Of a DNA stretch of 64,000 nucleotides, positions 25,891 through 37,739 are shown in pieces. The stretch spans positions 78,334,520-78,398,519 of the forward strand of contig NC_058339.1 of the NCBI RefSeq assembly GCF_905475395.1, in the 5' to 3' direction. Below the pieces are notes generated by a model. The model was given only the letters and a program-made list of their open reading frames with translations, searched no databases and was not told the origin of the DNA. Numbering within the stretch: the first letter of the stretch is position 1; each line of letters begins with the position of its first letter. The stretch comes from Chrysoperla carnea (Eukaryota > Arthropoda > Insecta > Neuroptera > Chrysopidae). The position numbers and the translations under genes were made by a program.

Positions 25891-27954
25891 TCAAAAATAT
25901 TATAACATTGAACCGTTAATAATAAACATTTAATTTATATCAAAATATGATGAAAAAGGTTGGAAATAAAAATTTCTTTTTGTTTCGTTTTCAGCGAATT
26001 TCTGTTCCTCCCTATACCACCGCAATCACTAAAATCGAATTTTTTGCAAATATTTTGGAGAAGAAAACCGGGCGAACTGTAACTTCTTTTTTGTAAAATT
26101 TAAAAGGTTTGTTTTTTTTTTTTAAATATTTCGCATTTAATTAACTTCGCAGTATAGGAAACTTTTTGTAATCGGTTCGGAAATGGAAATCGAAATTTTC
26201 AGCATATATTTACGTTTCATGGTCAGGATAATACATTAAAAACCCATTTAAGATTGATGTCTGTGAGACTGTTTGGGGACATTTTTTCGTTCGCAATTTT
26301 TCGTGTTTGAAATATCATAGCCATGTCGAATTTGCGCCAATCGATGCGTAATTACATGAAGGCGTATTGAAAAAAACTACCAAAAGAGCGCGTAGAAATT
26401 GGGAAACCTGAAGGAGAAGAAAAATTAAATTTGAAATGTTTCTGCCAAAATTAAGTAAATGGAAATTTGGAAAGTTGTAGAAAATCACTTAAAAAATAAA
26501 ACTGCCCTGATCTTTTTTCTGAAATCCGCCGATCATTTTTTTTGTAAAAATAATATTTTCAGAAATATTAATAATAATTGCTTTTATGAACTTGTACAAC
26601 ATTGGTAAAAAAAATACAGCAGTATCTCCTACATGGAACGCGCGTATTTAATCATTAAGGTTGTTGTCTTGCTATGGGCATATCGACAGAAAATTCTAAA
26701 TTTGTGTATACTTATTAGGAATATAATAATACATTAATAAAAAAATTTGAAGTCGATTGACCGTCTCTAACTCGAGTTAAATACAATTAAAGTTCGGATA
26801 ATTAACATAGGAAAGGTTGCGTTTTGTTTCAGATATTTAAAAAAACTAACTGACCATTCATAAATTTGTGCATGTGAGTTTAAAAAAAAAAAACCAAAAC
26901 TTTTGACCGCTTCATTCTTGAGATATAATTACTCCAAGTTTTTTAAAAGTTTTATTGACAGAAACAATTATATTTAGAGTATAAGTAGTGTAAGAGAGAT
27001 GTCTATTATATACAGAATTACAGATGTTTATTATCATGCTATTATCATACAGAATACGTGATAAATGGACAGTCGAGTTAAAAGCATGTTAAAATTTATA
27101 TTTATTTGAGTGTGCTAAACATATCTATACGTACATACCACTGCTGTATGATGTAGTACACTATTTTTACAATATTGTACAAAGACAACCACCTTAAGCT
27201 ACAAAAATCTCAAATATAATAATTAATATTGCAGCATTTCAGGAAGTTAGGGAAAGTATTTTAATCATCTGGAAACTTGTATGTGGATCATAAGAGTCGC
27301 TATTACATGAACAGCTTGTTTTTAATAACTATTATACGGATATTATAAAATTTTCTCATTACATAAAATGAAATGAATATAAAACTGTAGTCACGGTAGC
27401 AAAATCTCTAAAATTATGTATTTATTATATTATCAAGTAATTCCACCCTTCTTTATTTTTTAAACACTAAACTGGTTACAATGGTTTTGAAATTATCCAA
27501 AAATTTGGTTACGTATTATATTTCGTGGCCAAGGTTACTATTATTTACAAAAATTTATGTACCTGTATTTATGTTCATTACGTAAAAAAAATATTGGTAA
27601 GAATTCAAATCGTTGCAGTAATGAAAACAATTAATTTCAGAATCATAAAAAAAATGGATTGTATAAAAAACGAAAACAAAATCGAGCGAATAGCAGAAAG
27701 TTTTTGTGACGAAATTTTCATGACTCTTTTAGTCTGCCATTTTAAGGACTGATAAAGTTAAGTAATTAAGAATTTAATAACTTAAATAAGTCATTAAGAA
27801 CTGTGGCTCGAATTTTAAATTCATGTATTTTCGACGATTGTTTTTTGCCTGTGGTAAATATATATTATCAAAAAACTATTCAGCTAAAGAAAATATAATT
27901 TACTTTATCTTTATCAAACACCGCTTTTTGACAAAGCTCTCCTGCTGTTCTTAA

Positions 27955-28085
27955 ACAGCTCCAAATGGTTCATGGAGTAGTGGCAGGGGATGGGCCAACC
28001 CTTTTTCGGTATCACAACGAGCCCTATGGTCTAAGTGTGTCCCACCCCAGGGCAGCCACTCTAACCTTACCTAACCTAGTACTAA
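27955..28085 (+). mobile_element. SINE fragment, 5'-truncated
   Basis: Contains GTATCACAACGAGCCCTATG, TCTAAGTGTGTCC, and a tail CTTACCTAACCTAG, matching the 3' half of the SINE at 56382 (GTATCACAATG, CTAAGTGTGTCC, TAACCTAACCTAG). The tRNA-like head is missing. Confidence 0.65.
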
Positions 28086-29832
28086 AAATCATCATCAGTG
28101 ATTGTGGATATCAGACTAGAGGTACAATCAATCTCTTTAAACCTACGCAAAGAAGAGATTGAAAGTGGGGATGCTGCCCAGCAAAGCTAGTAGTTCACAG
28201 CTAGTTAATAATAATTCTAAATTTAAAGGCTAACGGCTTATTACCGAGGTTGAGTACAAAATAAATTTCTTTCTTTTTAGATTTTTCGAATTTGTCAATG
28301 ACTTATTGGAAAATAAGAAAATATAATTCAAACTATAAAAGATGAAGAAAAACAATATAGATAAAATCTATAAAAAATAAAAGTATAAATATGTAAGCGC
28401 CAGCTGCTTCACTGGAATAGAATATTAATTTCATCAATTTGAAATAAAATAAGTAGAAACTATATTTCAATAGAAATTTTTACAGCCAGCTAAATGAAGA
28501 AATTAAATATTTTATACTTTCTGTATCAGTATGTATTTAATTATACGGCTTATTAGAACAATTATAACGTTATATATTTATAAAAATACGTTCCGTTTTA
28601 CCGATTCTAAAACCGATGATGAAAATAACAAATTTACACAGTGTATTTTTATTATACAATAATTGAAATAATAATTGTTTCAAAAAGCCTTATTGAATTG
28701 AATATATATATTTGTTTAATTTGAAAATGAAAAAACTTACCTATAAATAGTTTTATACAAAAGTTGCATAAATTTTATTTTGAGAACTCTGTTCAAAGAG
28801 CCTTAAATAAATTACGCTCTATTAAAAAAGCAAAAAAGGAAGCATTATACTTGGATAAAAGGATCATGGGATAAAAAATCAGGACATAATAAAACAAATA
28901 AGCACATTCTACAAAAGTGCTTCAAAATATTTTTTGTTGTGAAAAAATAAAATTTTCTTTTATTCAAACAAATTTATCACAGTTAAATTTTTAAAACAGA
29001 AATTAAAATAGACCAATAACAAATAATTTTTTTTTAATATACCAAAAATAATATTTGAATATTAATAAAAATATAATTTTTCAAAAATTCTTTTTAAAAT
29101 AAAAAAAAAAGCGGTAATATTAAGTATATGAAATATTTTTAAGTATTATTTTTGTTATATATATATTTTTGTTTATAATTGGAAAAAATTATTAAAATAT
29201 ATTAATAATAATCATATTAATTATTAGTATTCACAAATATGTAAAATTTGTGATAGTTAATTCTAAAAATAAATTTTAAAATTAGTAATAATTATAATTT
29301 TTACTAATTCCAAACTTGTATTTATAATGTGGAAATCATGAAAAAAATAAACAAGAAATAAATCAAAAATTTTGTAAAATTAAAGTCATAGATAAGTAGG
29401 ATATAAAAATATTTTCCGATAACAAGTTTGGATTATAATTCTGTGAAGAAAGCAGATATCATCTGTTTACTCAAATGTTTGGATTATTTCCACTCGCAAT
29501 ATTACAGAGCCTCTATGTGAAATATTAAGTAAATTACAATAATAAATTAATAATTGGCGAATAATAAGAATCATAATTGTGCATTTTTTCAATAACCTGA
29601 AAAGTCTACTGAAATAAAAAAAAAGTAACCGCTACAAACTTTATGGAAAGTGGAATTTTCGAGCTTGGAAGTATTTTGCCTTCGACGATGCCTTTAAAAA
29701 AATTTTGCCTTCGAAATTATATTAAATAATTGAAATAATGAAAATATTTTTCCATAAAATATGTGGACGTTTTACAAACTACAACAAAATTAATAAAAAA
29801 AAAACAAAAAGTTAGGACAAAAACTAATGTAC

Positions 29833-30082
29833 CTTTGCTAAGCCCTTGGGAGTGTTCAAACTAGTCACACCAAGTCTTACCCGGGATGCAGTTGTTCGTA
29901 TAGATGATGCAATACTTGTGTTCATTGATGTTAATGATTCACGCGAATTACTACGACGTAATCCGGGTGTTGTACTTCCTGGACGATGAACAACACAAGC
30001 GGAAGGTCGACGTGTTGATGGTGATTTGGATACCTTGTGGATGGGGGTGAACAAACCATAAAATGGTTGACATTCGAAATAA
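29833..30082 (-). CDS. CLIP-190: CLIP-190/CLIP-170 homologue, exon f: end of CAP-Gly 2 and basic Ser/Thr linker
   Basis: A 250-nt exon, acceptor TTTTTTTTATCCAG, donor AAAG/GTACAT, phase 1 + 249 + 0. It completes CAP-Gly domain 2 with YFECQPFYGLFTPIHKVSK, matching the family pattern YFxCxPxYGLFxPxHKV. A basic Ser/Thr/Pro-rich linker follows (SPSTRRPSACVV, RRSNSRESLTSMNTSIASS, RTTASRVRLGVT), like the phosphorylated serine-rich region after the second CAP-Gly of CLIP-170. It ends TPKGLAK. A second, better-matching donor (CGG/GTAAGA) lies 48 nt earlier in the same phase and would remove 16 residues. Confidence 0.93.
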
Positions 30083-32150
30083 CTGGATAAAAAAAAACAC
30101 ATTGTAATAATGGTAATCATAAAAGAATCGTGAACATATTTTAACCAATAACTTTGTTGATTTACATTAAGAATTCCAAGAGTTACCAGGAAAACTTGTT
30201 TGGAGTTCTAATTTTATATTAATTGGATAGTAATTTTATGTTTAAATATAAAAATATAATTAAAATTAATTCATTCTATTTTTAATTGTTTAATTTCTTT
30301 TTAAACAAAATCGTAAAATAATAGTTTCAAGAACAGAATGTCATGGTCATTCCAATCCATAGGTCAGACCAACGAAAATTTTGATTGAGTTTTGAATGTA
30401 GAAACTTGTAGTGTAGCAAAAATTTAAACTTACAGTCTCTGTTGCAATTCTAAAGACTATCATCCAGATAATTAGAAGATAATATTTATTTCAATCCTCA
30501 CAATTTTAACTTCGACTTTCGAGAAAAATGTCCGTGCAGAGAACAATAATATAGATGATAAAAAAGAATGGGCTTTGTAATTTTGAAATAATTATCATTA
30601 AAATGCTTGTTTATTTTCAAAAAGTATTAATTTTTATAATTTTTACATTTGTTAGTAGTTCATTGGTTAAAATCACTTTATTCATCAAAATTTTGAAGAC
30701 CAAATCAATAACTTTACAATTACAATAAATATTGAAATATTAATAAAAAATTAATTATCCTTAAAATAATAACACAAACAATTGTATTTTCTGAAGTTTT
30801 CGTTTTACTCATCTGCCTTTCCACAATGGAAAAATAATAGTGCCAGTTTATTATTAAAAAAAAATTTTTTTTTATCAGACAATTATTGACAAAGCGAAAG
30901 TTATTTGTTGAAATTATCGAGAACTTAATAAGAACAAGTGAAAACAATAATTGACTGAGTTAATTATTGAAATAACGTATTGAAATTAATTGATTAAAAT
31001 AAATTATTGAAATAACAAATTAACGTCCTATAAGTATATATCCTTATTACAATTTTTACGGTCAATAATAAATTATGATTCGTACATTTTTTTTTTTTAT
31101 AATTTCCAACAGTTTAATTTTTCTTGTATGCAAAATTTAAAACGTGCTATTCTCATAATCAATGATTTAAAACTATACAAAATATTTCAATAAAAATCAA
31201 AGGAAACGAAATTTGAAACGCTTAAAAACAATAAAATAAAATGGTGAAAATTTGAGAAACACAGTTTAGCTCCGTGTCGAATAACAAAAGAGAAATTTTT
31301 GTTATGTCGGAAATAAGTCTTAAAATGCGATAAAAATATTAATATATTATATTGGACATACTTTTCAGAGCAAAAAATGAATATTATTTTAAGACGGTTC
31401 TATACACATTTTTCAATGGCGTGAAATCATTATTTGACTGGCTTGAAACTTTATAATTTTTTTAAGACTCCTCTTAAACATTCGTTGGAGGAAAAAAATG
31501 TTTATAAAGAAAAGCGGTTTTCCAGATAAAAATGATTAAAGTTACAATTGAATTTCAATAAAATTTGTATATGTTATGGGTACTCATTTTCTATCTGCCC
31601 TGGTTACTTTAATTTTTCGAAAATCCTGTTAATTTTCACAATTTTCATTGTTAAAACTTAGGTACTTTTCCTTGAACTCGTTCCAAACTAAACCGATTTC
31701 CTTGATAACTACCTAAGAACACTGTCCATTCAATTACTTTTCAAACAAACAAAAAAGTAAAATCGATTCATTGGTTTAGGGCTACGATGCCACAGACAGG
31801 CAGACAGACACACGCACATAGCGGTCAAAACTATACTTTTTAGTTCGGAGATTAAAAAAGTTAGCTGAATAATTCGTTAAAAGAAAAATAAATATATTTG
31901 CGACATTCATTTTAAACAGTTCAGTTATTTTGTATATATATCAAAAAATTGAATATATCATTTTAAAATTTGAAACTATAAAAGTAAGGGTTGATCGTAA
32001 AAGGTATTTAACATCATCCGTCAAAGATTAGTTCTTCTTAGGATTTTTAATCCAGTAAATATTTAAGGAATTCTTAATAACACTATATTTGATATCAACA
32101 AAGCTATTGAAGAAAATTGTTACGAGAAATCTTTTTAAATAAAAATTAAC
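30083..32150. other. Intron between CLIP exons e and f
   Basis: About 2.1 kb splitting CAP-Gly domain 2. It holds a diverged GGAACCC-family repeat copy near 31560-31860 and, near 30935-30980, a short stretch that recurs at about 40155-40195. Nothing else is recognisable. Confidence 0.7.
31560..31860 (+). repeat. GGTACGGAACCC-family repeat, diverged copy G2
   Basis: Shares AAGAACACTGTCCATT, ATCGATTCATTGGTTTAGG, the CAGACAGGCAGACAGACACA tract and AGCGGTCAAAACTA with copy G3 at 45183. The 5' part is degenerate. It lies in the intron between CLIP exons e and f. Confidence 0.65.
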
Positions 32151-32355
32151 CTGATTCCATCAACAGATCCATCATTTTTTCCAATTGGATCATCCAATTC
32201 AACACCACACCATTCGCCCGGTGCAAATTGTGTAGCACCAATAAAACGTAAAATACCTGGTTTTGAGCCAGTTGTAGCACTTGATCTAACGATAACCCGA
32301 TCACCAATTTTCAGATCAACATTGGATATCGATGCCAAACTGGTATTTGATGTAT
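32151..32355 (-). CDS. CLIP-190: CLIP-190/CLIP-170 homologue, exon e: CAP-Gly domain 2
   Basis: A 205-nt exon, acceptor TTTTTTTTGCAAAATAG, donor ATCAG/GTTAAT, phase 2 + 201 + 2. After a short Ser/Asn linker it encodes a second CAP-Gly domain: [54 protein letters not shown]. The [15 protein letters not shown] form is typical of the second domain of CLIP-170/CLIP-190 (WAGIVL in domain 1, WCGVEL in domain 2), which makes this a two-CAP-Gly CLIP rather than a single-domain protein such as tubulin-folding cofactor B or dynactin p150. An ATG upstream in the intron extends the open frame, but the polypyrimidine tract and AG fix the exon start here. Confidence 0.95.
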
Positions 32356-32547
32356 CTATTTTGCAAAAAAAAACCTGATAAAATGAACTGTACGTAATTG
32401 GTTCACTGCTTTTATACCCTGCGTTTTTTGACATGGTTAAATAAAAGAAAATTTTGGTGGGAACAGCCCAAGTGAATAAGGATCAATGATTCAGGGATCC
32501 AAATAAGTTTACACAGGGTATAAAATGTTCCACAAATTTTCACATAC

Positions 32548-32793
32548 TTAAGTTTTTATTTGCGCTTAATGATGGAGTTTTTACACTGGCCGTTGGTGAA
32601 ATTTGTTTGGAACGTGATGCAGCCGTTGCATTACGTAAACTTGAGGGAGTAGATTGAGCCAAAGCAACATTTTCACGAATCACTGGTGGTGATTCCAATG
32701 GATAACGTGTTAAACGCGTTAATCGTGAAAATACCCCTTTTCTTGGTTCACATTGGAAATACCTTACGGACGATACAGATCCATCGTTTTTCC
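32548..32793 (-). CDS. CLIP-190: CLIP-190/CLIP-170 homologue, exon d: end of CAP-Gly domain 1 and inter-domain linker
   Basis: A 246-nt exon with acceptor TTTAATTTTCAG and donor TTAA/GTATGTG. It opens with the rest of the CAP-Gly signature, [17 protein letters not shown], then [18 protein letters not shown], which closes domain 1. GKNDG is the conserved peptide-binding motif of the family. The remaining roughly 50 residues (from SPPVIREN to SANKNL) are a Ser/Thr/Ala/Lys-rich linker without predicted structure, as found between the two CAP-Gly domains of CLIP-170. Phase is 2 + 243 + 1. The last base pairs with the first two of exon e to make an Asn codon. No stops or anomalies. Confidence 0.94.
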
Positions 32794-32883
32794 CTGAAAA
32801 TTAAATAAATAATAACAAAATTTGTATTCACATAAAATATTTTGGATATGTAAATTAGGATTCCAGACACAATTGGTCTAAGA

Positions 32884-33237
32884 GACGGTATAAGGTCGAT
32901 TTTCACCCATCTGATGAGACATATAAGAGATGAGACATATTTTTATGTCATGAAGTGTTCATGACTAAATCATGTTTTAAATTAAATTAATTTTAATCAA
33001 TTTTATCCATTAACCATTTTTTTCAGACCAGCTTATATATTATTTTCGTAATTAAATTATCTTTCTTCTGATTCCAATTTCGATTGGTTAACAGATGGGT
33101 GTAGTCACCTATATTGACTTACCTGTTCATATGGTATGAACAGGATCTACATGGATCTGTTAACCAATCGAAAGTGGTATCAGATGAAAGATGTAATCTG
33201 GTTATCAGATGGGTGAAGATCGACCTTATATCGTTCC
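32884..33237. mobile_element. Foldback MITE within the intron that splits CAP-Gly domain 1
   Basis: GACGGTATAAGGTCGATTTT (32884) pairs with an inverse copy ending at 33237. A second nested pair, around TTTCGATTGGTTAACAGAT, joins the middle, and CCTGTTCAT/ATGAACAGG forms the central hairpin. About 350 of the roughly 500 intron bases belong to it. No coding capacity. Confidence 0.75.
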
Positions 33238-33293
33238 TTGTACTAAATTTATTTTGCATTTTAATGGAACCCCTAATTAATCTCTTTTCTTAC

Positions 33294-33446
33294 CAATTGG
33301 TTCATCCAATACAATACCAGCCCATTCCCCTGGTGCAAATTGTGTTTCGCCAATGTAAGCGATTTGTCCAGGTTTTGTACCGCCGACCCATACTCGATCA
33401 CCAATAATAAAACTATCTGTATCTTCAGTCAATACTTGACTAGCAT
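33294..33446 (-). CDS. CLIP-190: CLIP-190/CLIP-170 homologue, exon c: first part of CAP-Gly domain 1
   Basis: A 153-nt exon, acceptor TTTATAAACAG, donor ATTG/GTAAGA. After an acidic lead ([11 protein letters not shown]) it encodes the N-terminal two thirds of a CAP-Gly domain: [40 protein letters not shown]. These are the family hallmarks (IGDRVWV, the G-x-x-x-F/Y-I-G-x-T-x-F-A-x-G-x-W core, GIVLDEPIG). CAP-Gly domains are globular, bind the C-terminal EEY/F tails of alpha-tubulin and EB proteins, and place CLIPs on growing microtubule plus ends. The domain is interrupted just before its GKNDG signature, which is completed by exon d. The intron between is only about 500 bp and is mostly a foldback element. 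Confidence 0.95.
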
Positions 33447-36205
33447 CTGTTTATAAATAAAAGGAAATTTTTATTAAAATCACTTATTTAAAAAAAAAAA
33501 ATTGGATAAAATATATTTGAATTTTAAACAAAATATTATTATTAATACCGATATAATTATAATCAATTAATTATAGGAAAAAACTAGTTTTTACTTCTCG
33601 AAAAAGGATAGGTTCGTAGATCAAGATAATATGAAAAATAAGCTACCCTAATAATGAAACAATTTCAAAATATGTTTTATATTAACGTCTTAAAAAATTA
33701 AATAATATTTTTTTATTCCCCACAGAATTGGCCTAAAACAATTTTTGATTGATACCAAATACAATAAATTCATTCTAATTAAGATGAAAATCAAAAATTG
33801 ACCCCACATATTATATTGGTTGTAATTCATTTGTATATAAATCAATATAATGTGTTCATTAATTTATTCAAATAAATAAATAAAACAATTACTATATTAA
33901 ATTACTTAAAAATAATTAAATTTAAAAGATCGATTGATTGCAGGTAGTAAGATGGATTGCGGTATATGGATCACGGAAGTAATTTTTTACAATATTATTT
34001 GTTTAAAACTCAAATATATTATTTTAATTATATTTATTAATTTTATTATTTATTATTATATTAATTTATATTATCATATATAGTCCAGGTATTGCTGGCG
34101 GACTCCAATATGCAAAAAAAACCGTTTTTGGATCAAATTTTCGCAAAATTTCTCAACAAAATTCAGAAGAAAATAAATCATTCCAAATTTACCAATTAAG
34201 AATGCGTGGGACAGTTTTGAAATGCTAGAATTTCGAATCAATATTTCGTTCAATTTATAAAAAATTTGAGCTTAATCGAAGAAAAAATGTCCTAAGTAAA
34301 AAGTGATACGAAAATTTTCTTTTGCAGAGTGTAAATTAACGTGGAGAAAATTGAAAGACTAATAATAAAACTTCTTAAAATAAAATGTGAAAATAATTTG
34401 CGAAAAAGTTTATCAAAGAAAATTTATTTATTTATTATATCTAGAAACTATCAATGAACCATTTTCGGATCGAGTTCTGTAAGTTAAATTTTCTCTCAAT
34501 TAAAAAAACCAGAAAAACTCTTATAAACTGATTATTATGCTGTTAGGCACTAAAATTATCTTCGGTTTTTTGCATATTTATAGACCTCTAGCGCATGTAC
34601 TATTAAATCTCATGTATTATTTATTATCAATAAAATAAATTTTTAAGAATTTATTTTTAGAAGTCCACCATATCCGCGCTATATTGTTTGCAGCTTGTGT
34701 TACAATTCAGAATATACTCCCCCTTCCAAGTAATTTATTGTTTTTTTTAAACAATTATATATATTGTTTTTTTTTTACAATTACTTTCCAAGGAAGTTCC
34801 AATTTCTTATCATGAAGCTATAAAGCAATAGAAAAAGCAAAGAAAATTAGGGGGTGTAATTATTTTAATAAATTTTTTTGTTAAAATTTTATGTTAGTCA
34901 GGCGTGAAATTATTGTTCTATTCATGTTGCAAAATTAATGTGTAACCATAAACGTGTTATAATAGAATTCTTGAGTGATAGCATGCATTCGATAAATCAA
35001 ACATAAACTAAAATTTCAGTACAGCAAAAATAAATCATTTTACTCAAAATGAGAAGTGGAATTTAGTGCCGAGCTATGATGTCATATCGACAACGACACA
35101 TTTTGAAACTTTCCATCCAATAAAGAATTCACCGTTTCCCAATAATAATGATTTTGCTATGAGGATTATACCATGATTATCACTCGAAGCTATAAGAACA
35201 AAGTGTCTAATTTTTTTAACAGATTTTTAAAATTTTGTTTAAATCGGCTTTTTTCACTGTACTATTTTTGGTAGTAACATCACCAATACACTACTTATAG
35301 AGATAAGAGAGACAGAGATAAATATAGAATGTCGTACATGAGTAAAAGAAGTATGAGAGAGATCGTAAATGGCAATTTCGGTATCATTTAGGAATTCAAG
35401 AATAAAATCGAGTCTTAAGGTCAATAAAGCACTATGCGTCACAATTTTGGCATCCAGAATAATGTTTAATGTTTTTTTTAAGAAATTTAATCCACTGAAC
35501 ACGAAAATGATTCCAAATTTTCTATCACGTCACATTTTAGAGTTATGATGTGAAAATATTTCATATACGCCATTTATACACCCTCTACGAGTGTAGTCTT
35601 CCACTCCAAAATGCAGCAACACGGGACTTGTGTCATAAATCTACATTGTGTCATAAATTTGACGTTGGATATTATTGACAAAAAATGTTTTGGTTTTTAT
35701 CGCAATTTTTTCTCATCATCAATGAATATCAAAAATATTAATGAACTGCGAAGCATACATTTGGAATTTGTATTTTTGTTTGAAATTGTTATCTCAAGAA
35801 AACAAAGCTTTTGCATGGTATAAAATTTTCAAAACATTCTAAATTTAAACGTCATAAATATTATTTTTAGAGATATATGTAGCTATAAGAAAACATGGAT
35901 TTTATTTGGAGAATCATAAACAGAACCGTGAATCTCTGGACCCAAATTGCTATTAACAGGTTCAAATAGAACGGACCTCATCCTATAAATGTGACTGACT
36001 CACTTTGGACTGCCACTAAAAACAAAACCTAGAATAAAGTATAATTTCAATTGTGTTGATCAACCTAAAAATACCTTGAATTTCTCCAGAAATCTGCATC
36101 ATATAGACAGTTTTGTTTAACTTAGTAAAATATGCAACGCATGTTTTATAGCCAAGCGGTTATGGATAAGCAAAAGCATGTTTGTGTGATGGACACATAA
36201 AATAC
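33447..36205. other. Intron between CLIP exons b and c
   Basis: About 2.8 kb of AT-rich DNA without recognisable exon, RNA gene or complete mobile element. Open frames in it are short and of chance composition. Confidence 0.6.
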
Positions 36206-36286
36206 CTGAATGACGCCGTAAACCTGCTTCACTAAGACGCCGTGGATAATATTCCCATAAAGTATCCAATGATGCATTACTTGATA
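36206..36286 (-). CDS. CLIP-190: CLIP-190/CLIP-170 homologue, coding exon b (81-nt cassette candidate)
   Basis: An 81-nt exon with acceptor CTGTCTGTAG and donor TTCAG/GTATTT. It translates to SSNASLDTLWEYYPRRLSEAGLRRHS, a Ser-rich then Arg/Tyr-rich segment just before CAP-Gly domain 1. Its phase (2 + 78 + 1) is identical to that of exon a, so it can be included or skipped without breaking the frame: a cassette-exon candidate. The long introns on both sides (about 5.8 and 2.8 kb) fit that idea. No known domain is recognisable; it is assigned to the gene because its last base plus the first two bases of exon c complete an Asp codon and there is no stop. Confidence 0.75.
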
Positions 36287-36840
36287 CTACAGACAGGCGA
36301 AAACAAATGTGCAAGAAAATAAAACAAAATGCAAAACACATAAACAAACATTATAAACATACAAAATAACACAAATGAAAGAATGGTGCAAAGTGCAAAA
36401 CTAAATTTGGCGAATACAATTTGAGCGATGCTTAAAGCTACAATTTAATACTTACCAAGGAAATCGTTTTGAGTAAAAATAAAACTTATTTTTAAATGGC
36501 ATTAACAAGTCATGAATTTGTTTAGAACTTTACGTGATGATTTTTATTACTTTTTTTCCCTTCATGTAGCCAAAGGTTCCAAGTTTATCCCCTTTTTATG
36601 ATAATTTTGGTATCCCCAAAAAAAAGTTCGTGACCAAATAATGTCTAATTTTCAGATGAGAGTTAACATTCTACGATTTATAATTGATTTTAATGTACTT
36701 TTTGATGGTTAAAATAGTGTACACGGTAATTTAGAAATTATATAGTAATGAACAATTTTTTAAACTGGGGCATTAAATTCCTAAATTTCGATACTATCGT
36801 TTTGAGTAAAAATAAAACAGTTACGCTAATCTTTATAAAA

Positions 36841-37362
36841 GGTGTTTTTTAGAGGTCCAGAAATTTGAGTTGGCAACACTTTTGTATAACCGATAACCGA
36901 TTTGACAGCAGACAATTGCTTTATGTTTAGTTTGATTTGCCATATCATAATAGACTCACGCCCGAGAAACGCTTGCAAATTGTTTTATTTTTATGAAATA
37001 TCTTAATAAAAATTGGGTCTCTAAGATTTTGAGATCCAACCACATTATACCTATTATTTTCTTTGAGGAAACGTAAAATAACTAGTCTCTACACCGCTAA
37101 ACCAAAGACGGTTGAACACTTGCAATACAACATTCGGCGAGTTCTTGGCGAAATACGGCGAGTTCTTGCTGCGAAAAGTGTGTGAAAATTGAACGTCCAC
37201 ATTTCAATATCTACGCGTCAACCGTGGTGGCCACATGACCGAAATCATTTAAACATTAATAGAATAAAATTATCTTTCTTATAAAGCCAGTTTCGTTGAC
37301 ATTGAAAATATGATTCTATGTTTTATTTTAATTTTATGTTTTAAACCTCTAGAAAAAACACC
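36841..37362 (+). mobile_element. Deleted IS630/Tc1-mariner-like element
   Basis: A 522-bp element whose ends are inverted: GGTGTTTTTTAGAGGT at the left, and GGTGTTTTTTCTAGAGGTT as the inverse of the right. Between them lie short pieces of the two extremities of a transposase gene, showing an internal deletion that removed the catalytic core. The flanking target duplication is not clear. Confidence 0.78.
36955..37252 (+). pseudogene. IS630-superfamily transposase, remnants of both termini
   Basis: Near 36959-36997 one frame reads TPEKRLQIVLFL, matching the N-terminal helix-turn-helix start of this transposase group. From about 37035 another reads DPTTLYLL, followed by KPKTVEHLQYNIRRVLGEIR, like the family's C-terminal part after the third catalytic Asp. 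After a frameshift it ends YLRVNRGGHMTEII and a stop, a typical end for these proteins (RGGHM-EIIF). Stops and frameshifts are present, so it is dead; the catalytic centre is deleted. Confidence 0.75.
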
Positions 37363-37425
37363 CCAAGAAAATTAAGTTCTCGTTCGCTTTCGTTGCCATT
37401 AAATTGGAAGAGATAAACTAAGTCT

Positions 37426-37739
37426 AATAGAGGATAAGCCTGATACCCATAAAAAAGTAAAACAAGACTTGATACCATGACAAAATTTGAAATGCAATTA
37501 AAATTGATTTAACGAAGAAGTAATAGCGCATCTCCTTTTAACAAAACAAAGTTTTATATGTAATTTGTATGGCGATACCCACGTATGACATCACTAGTGG
37601 ATATCTTCCTGTTTGTGTTATTAGGAATTTTAAACATTTATATCTTGCATACTATTAAAGATTTTTAAAAACCAACTTCACTTTTCTATTCGTGAAGTGA
37701 AAATTCTTCATCCAAAGTGATTTAGTCCGATCCCCTATT
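37426..37739 (+). mobile_element. MITE, family D, copy D1
   Basis: A 314-bp element with AATAGAGGATAAGCCTGAT at the left and ...GATCCCCTATT at the right. It is alignable along its whole length with 46959-47330 (ACTTGATACCATGA, GCGCATCTCCTTTTA, GATATCTTCCT, TAGGAATTTTAAAC). No coding capacity. Confidence 0.8.

Larger units (their letters stand above)
11972..29832. other. Intron of about 17.9 kb between CLIP exons f and g
   Basis: The flanking exons are in phase 0 and their joined product aligns without a gap, so this looks like one long intron. Mobile elements inside it are listed separately: a solo LTR, a deleted mariner, a 492-bp MITE, a piggyBac element, a foldback element, a SINE fragment. 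Outside these I see only AT-rich sequence, with one small GC-rich oddity at 13450-13536. Confidence 0.75.
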
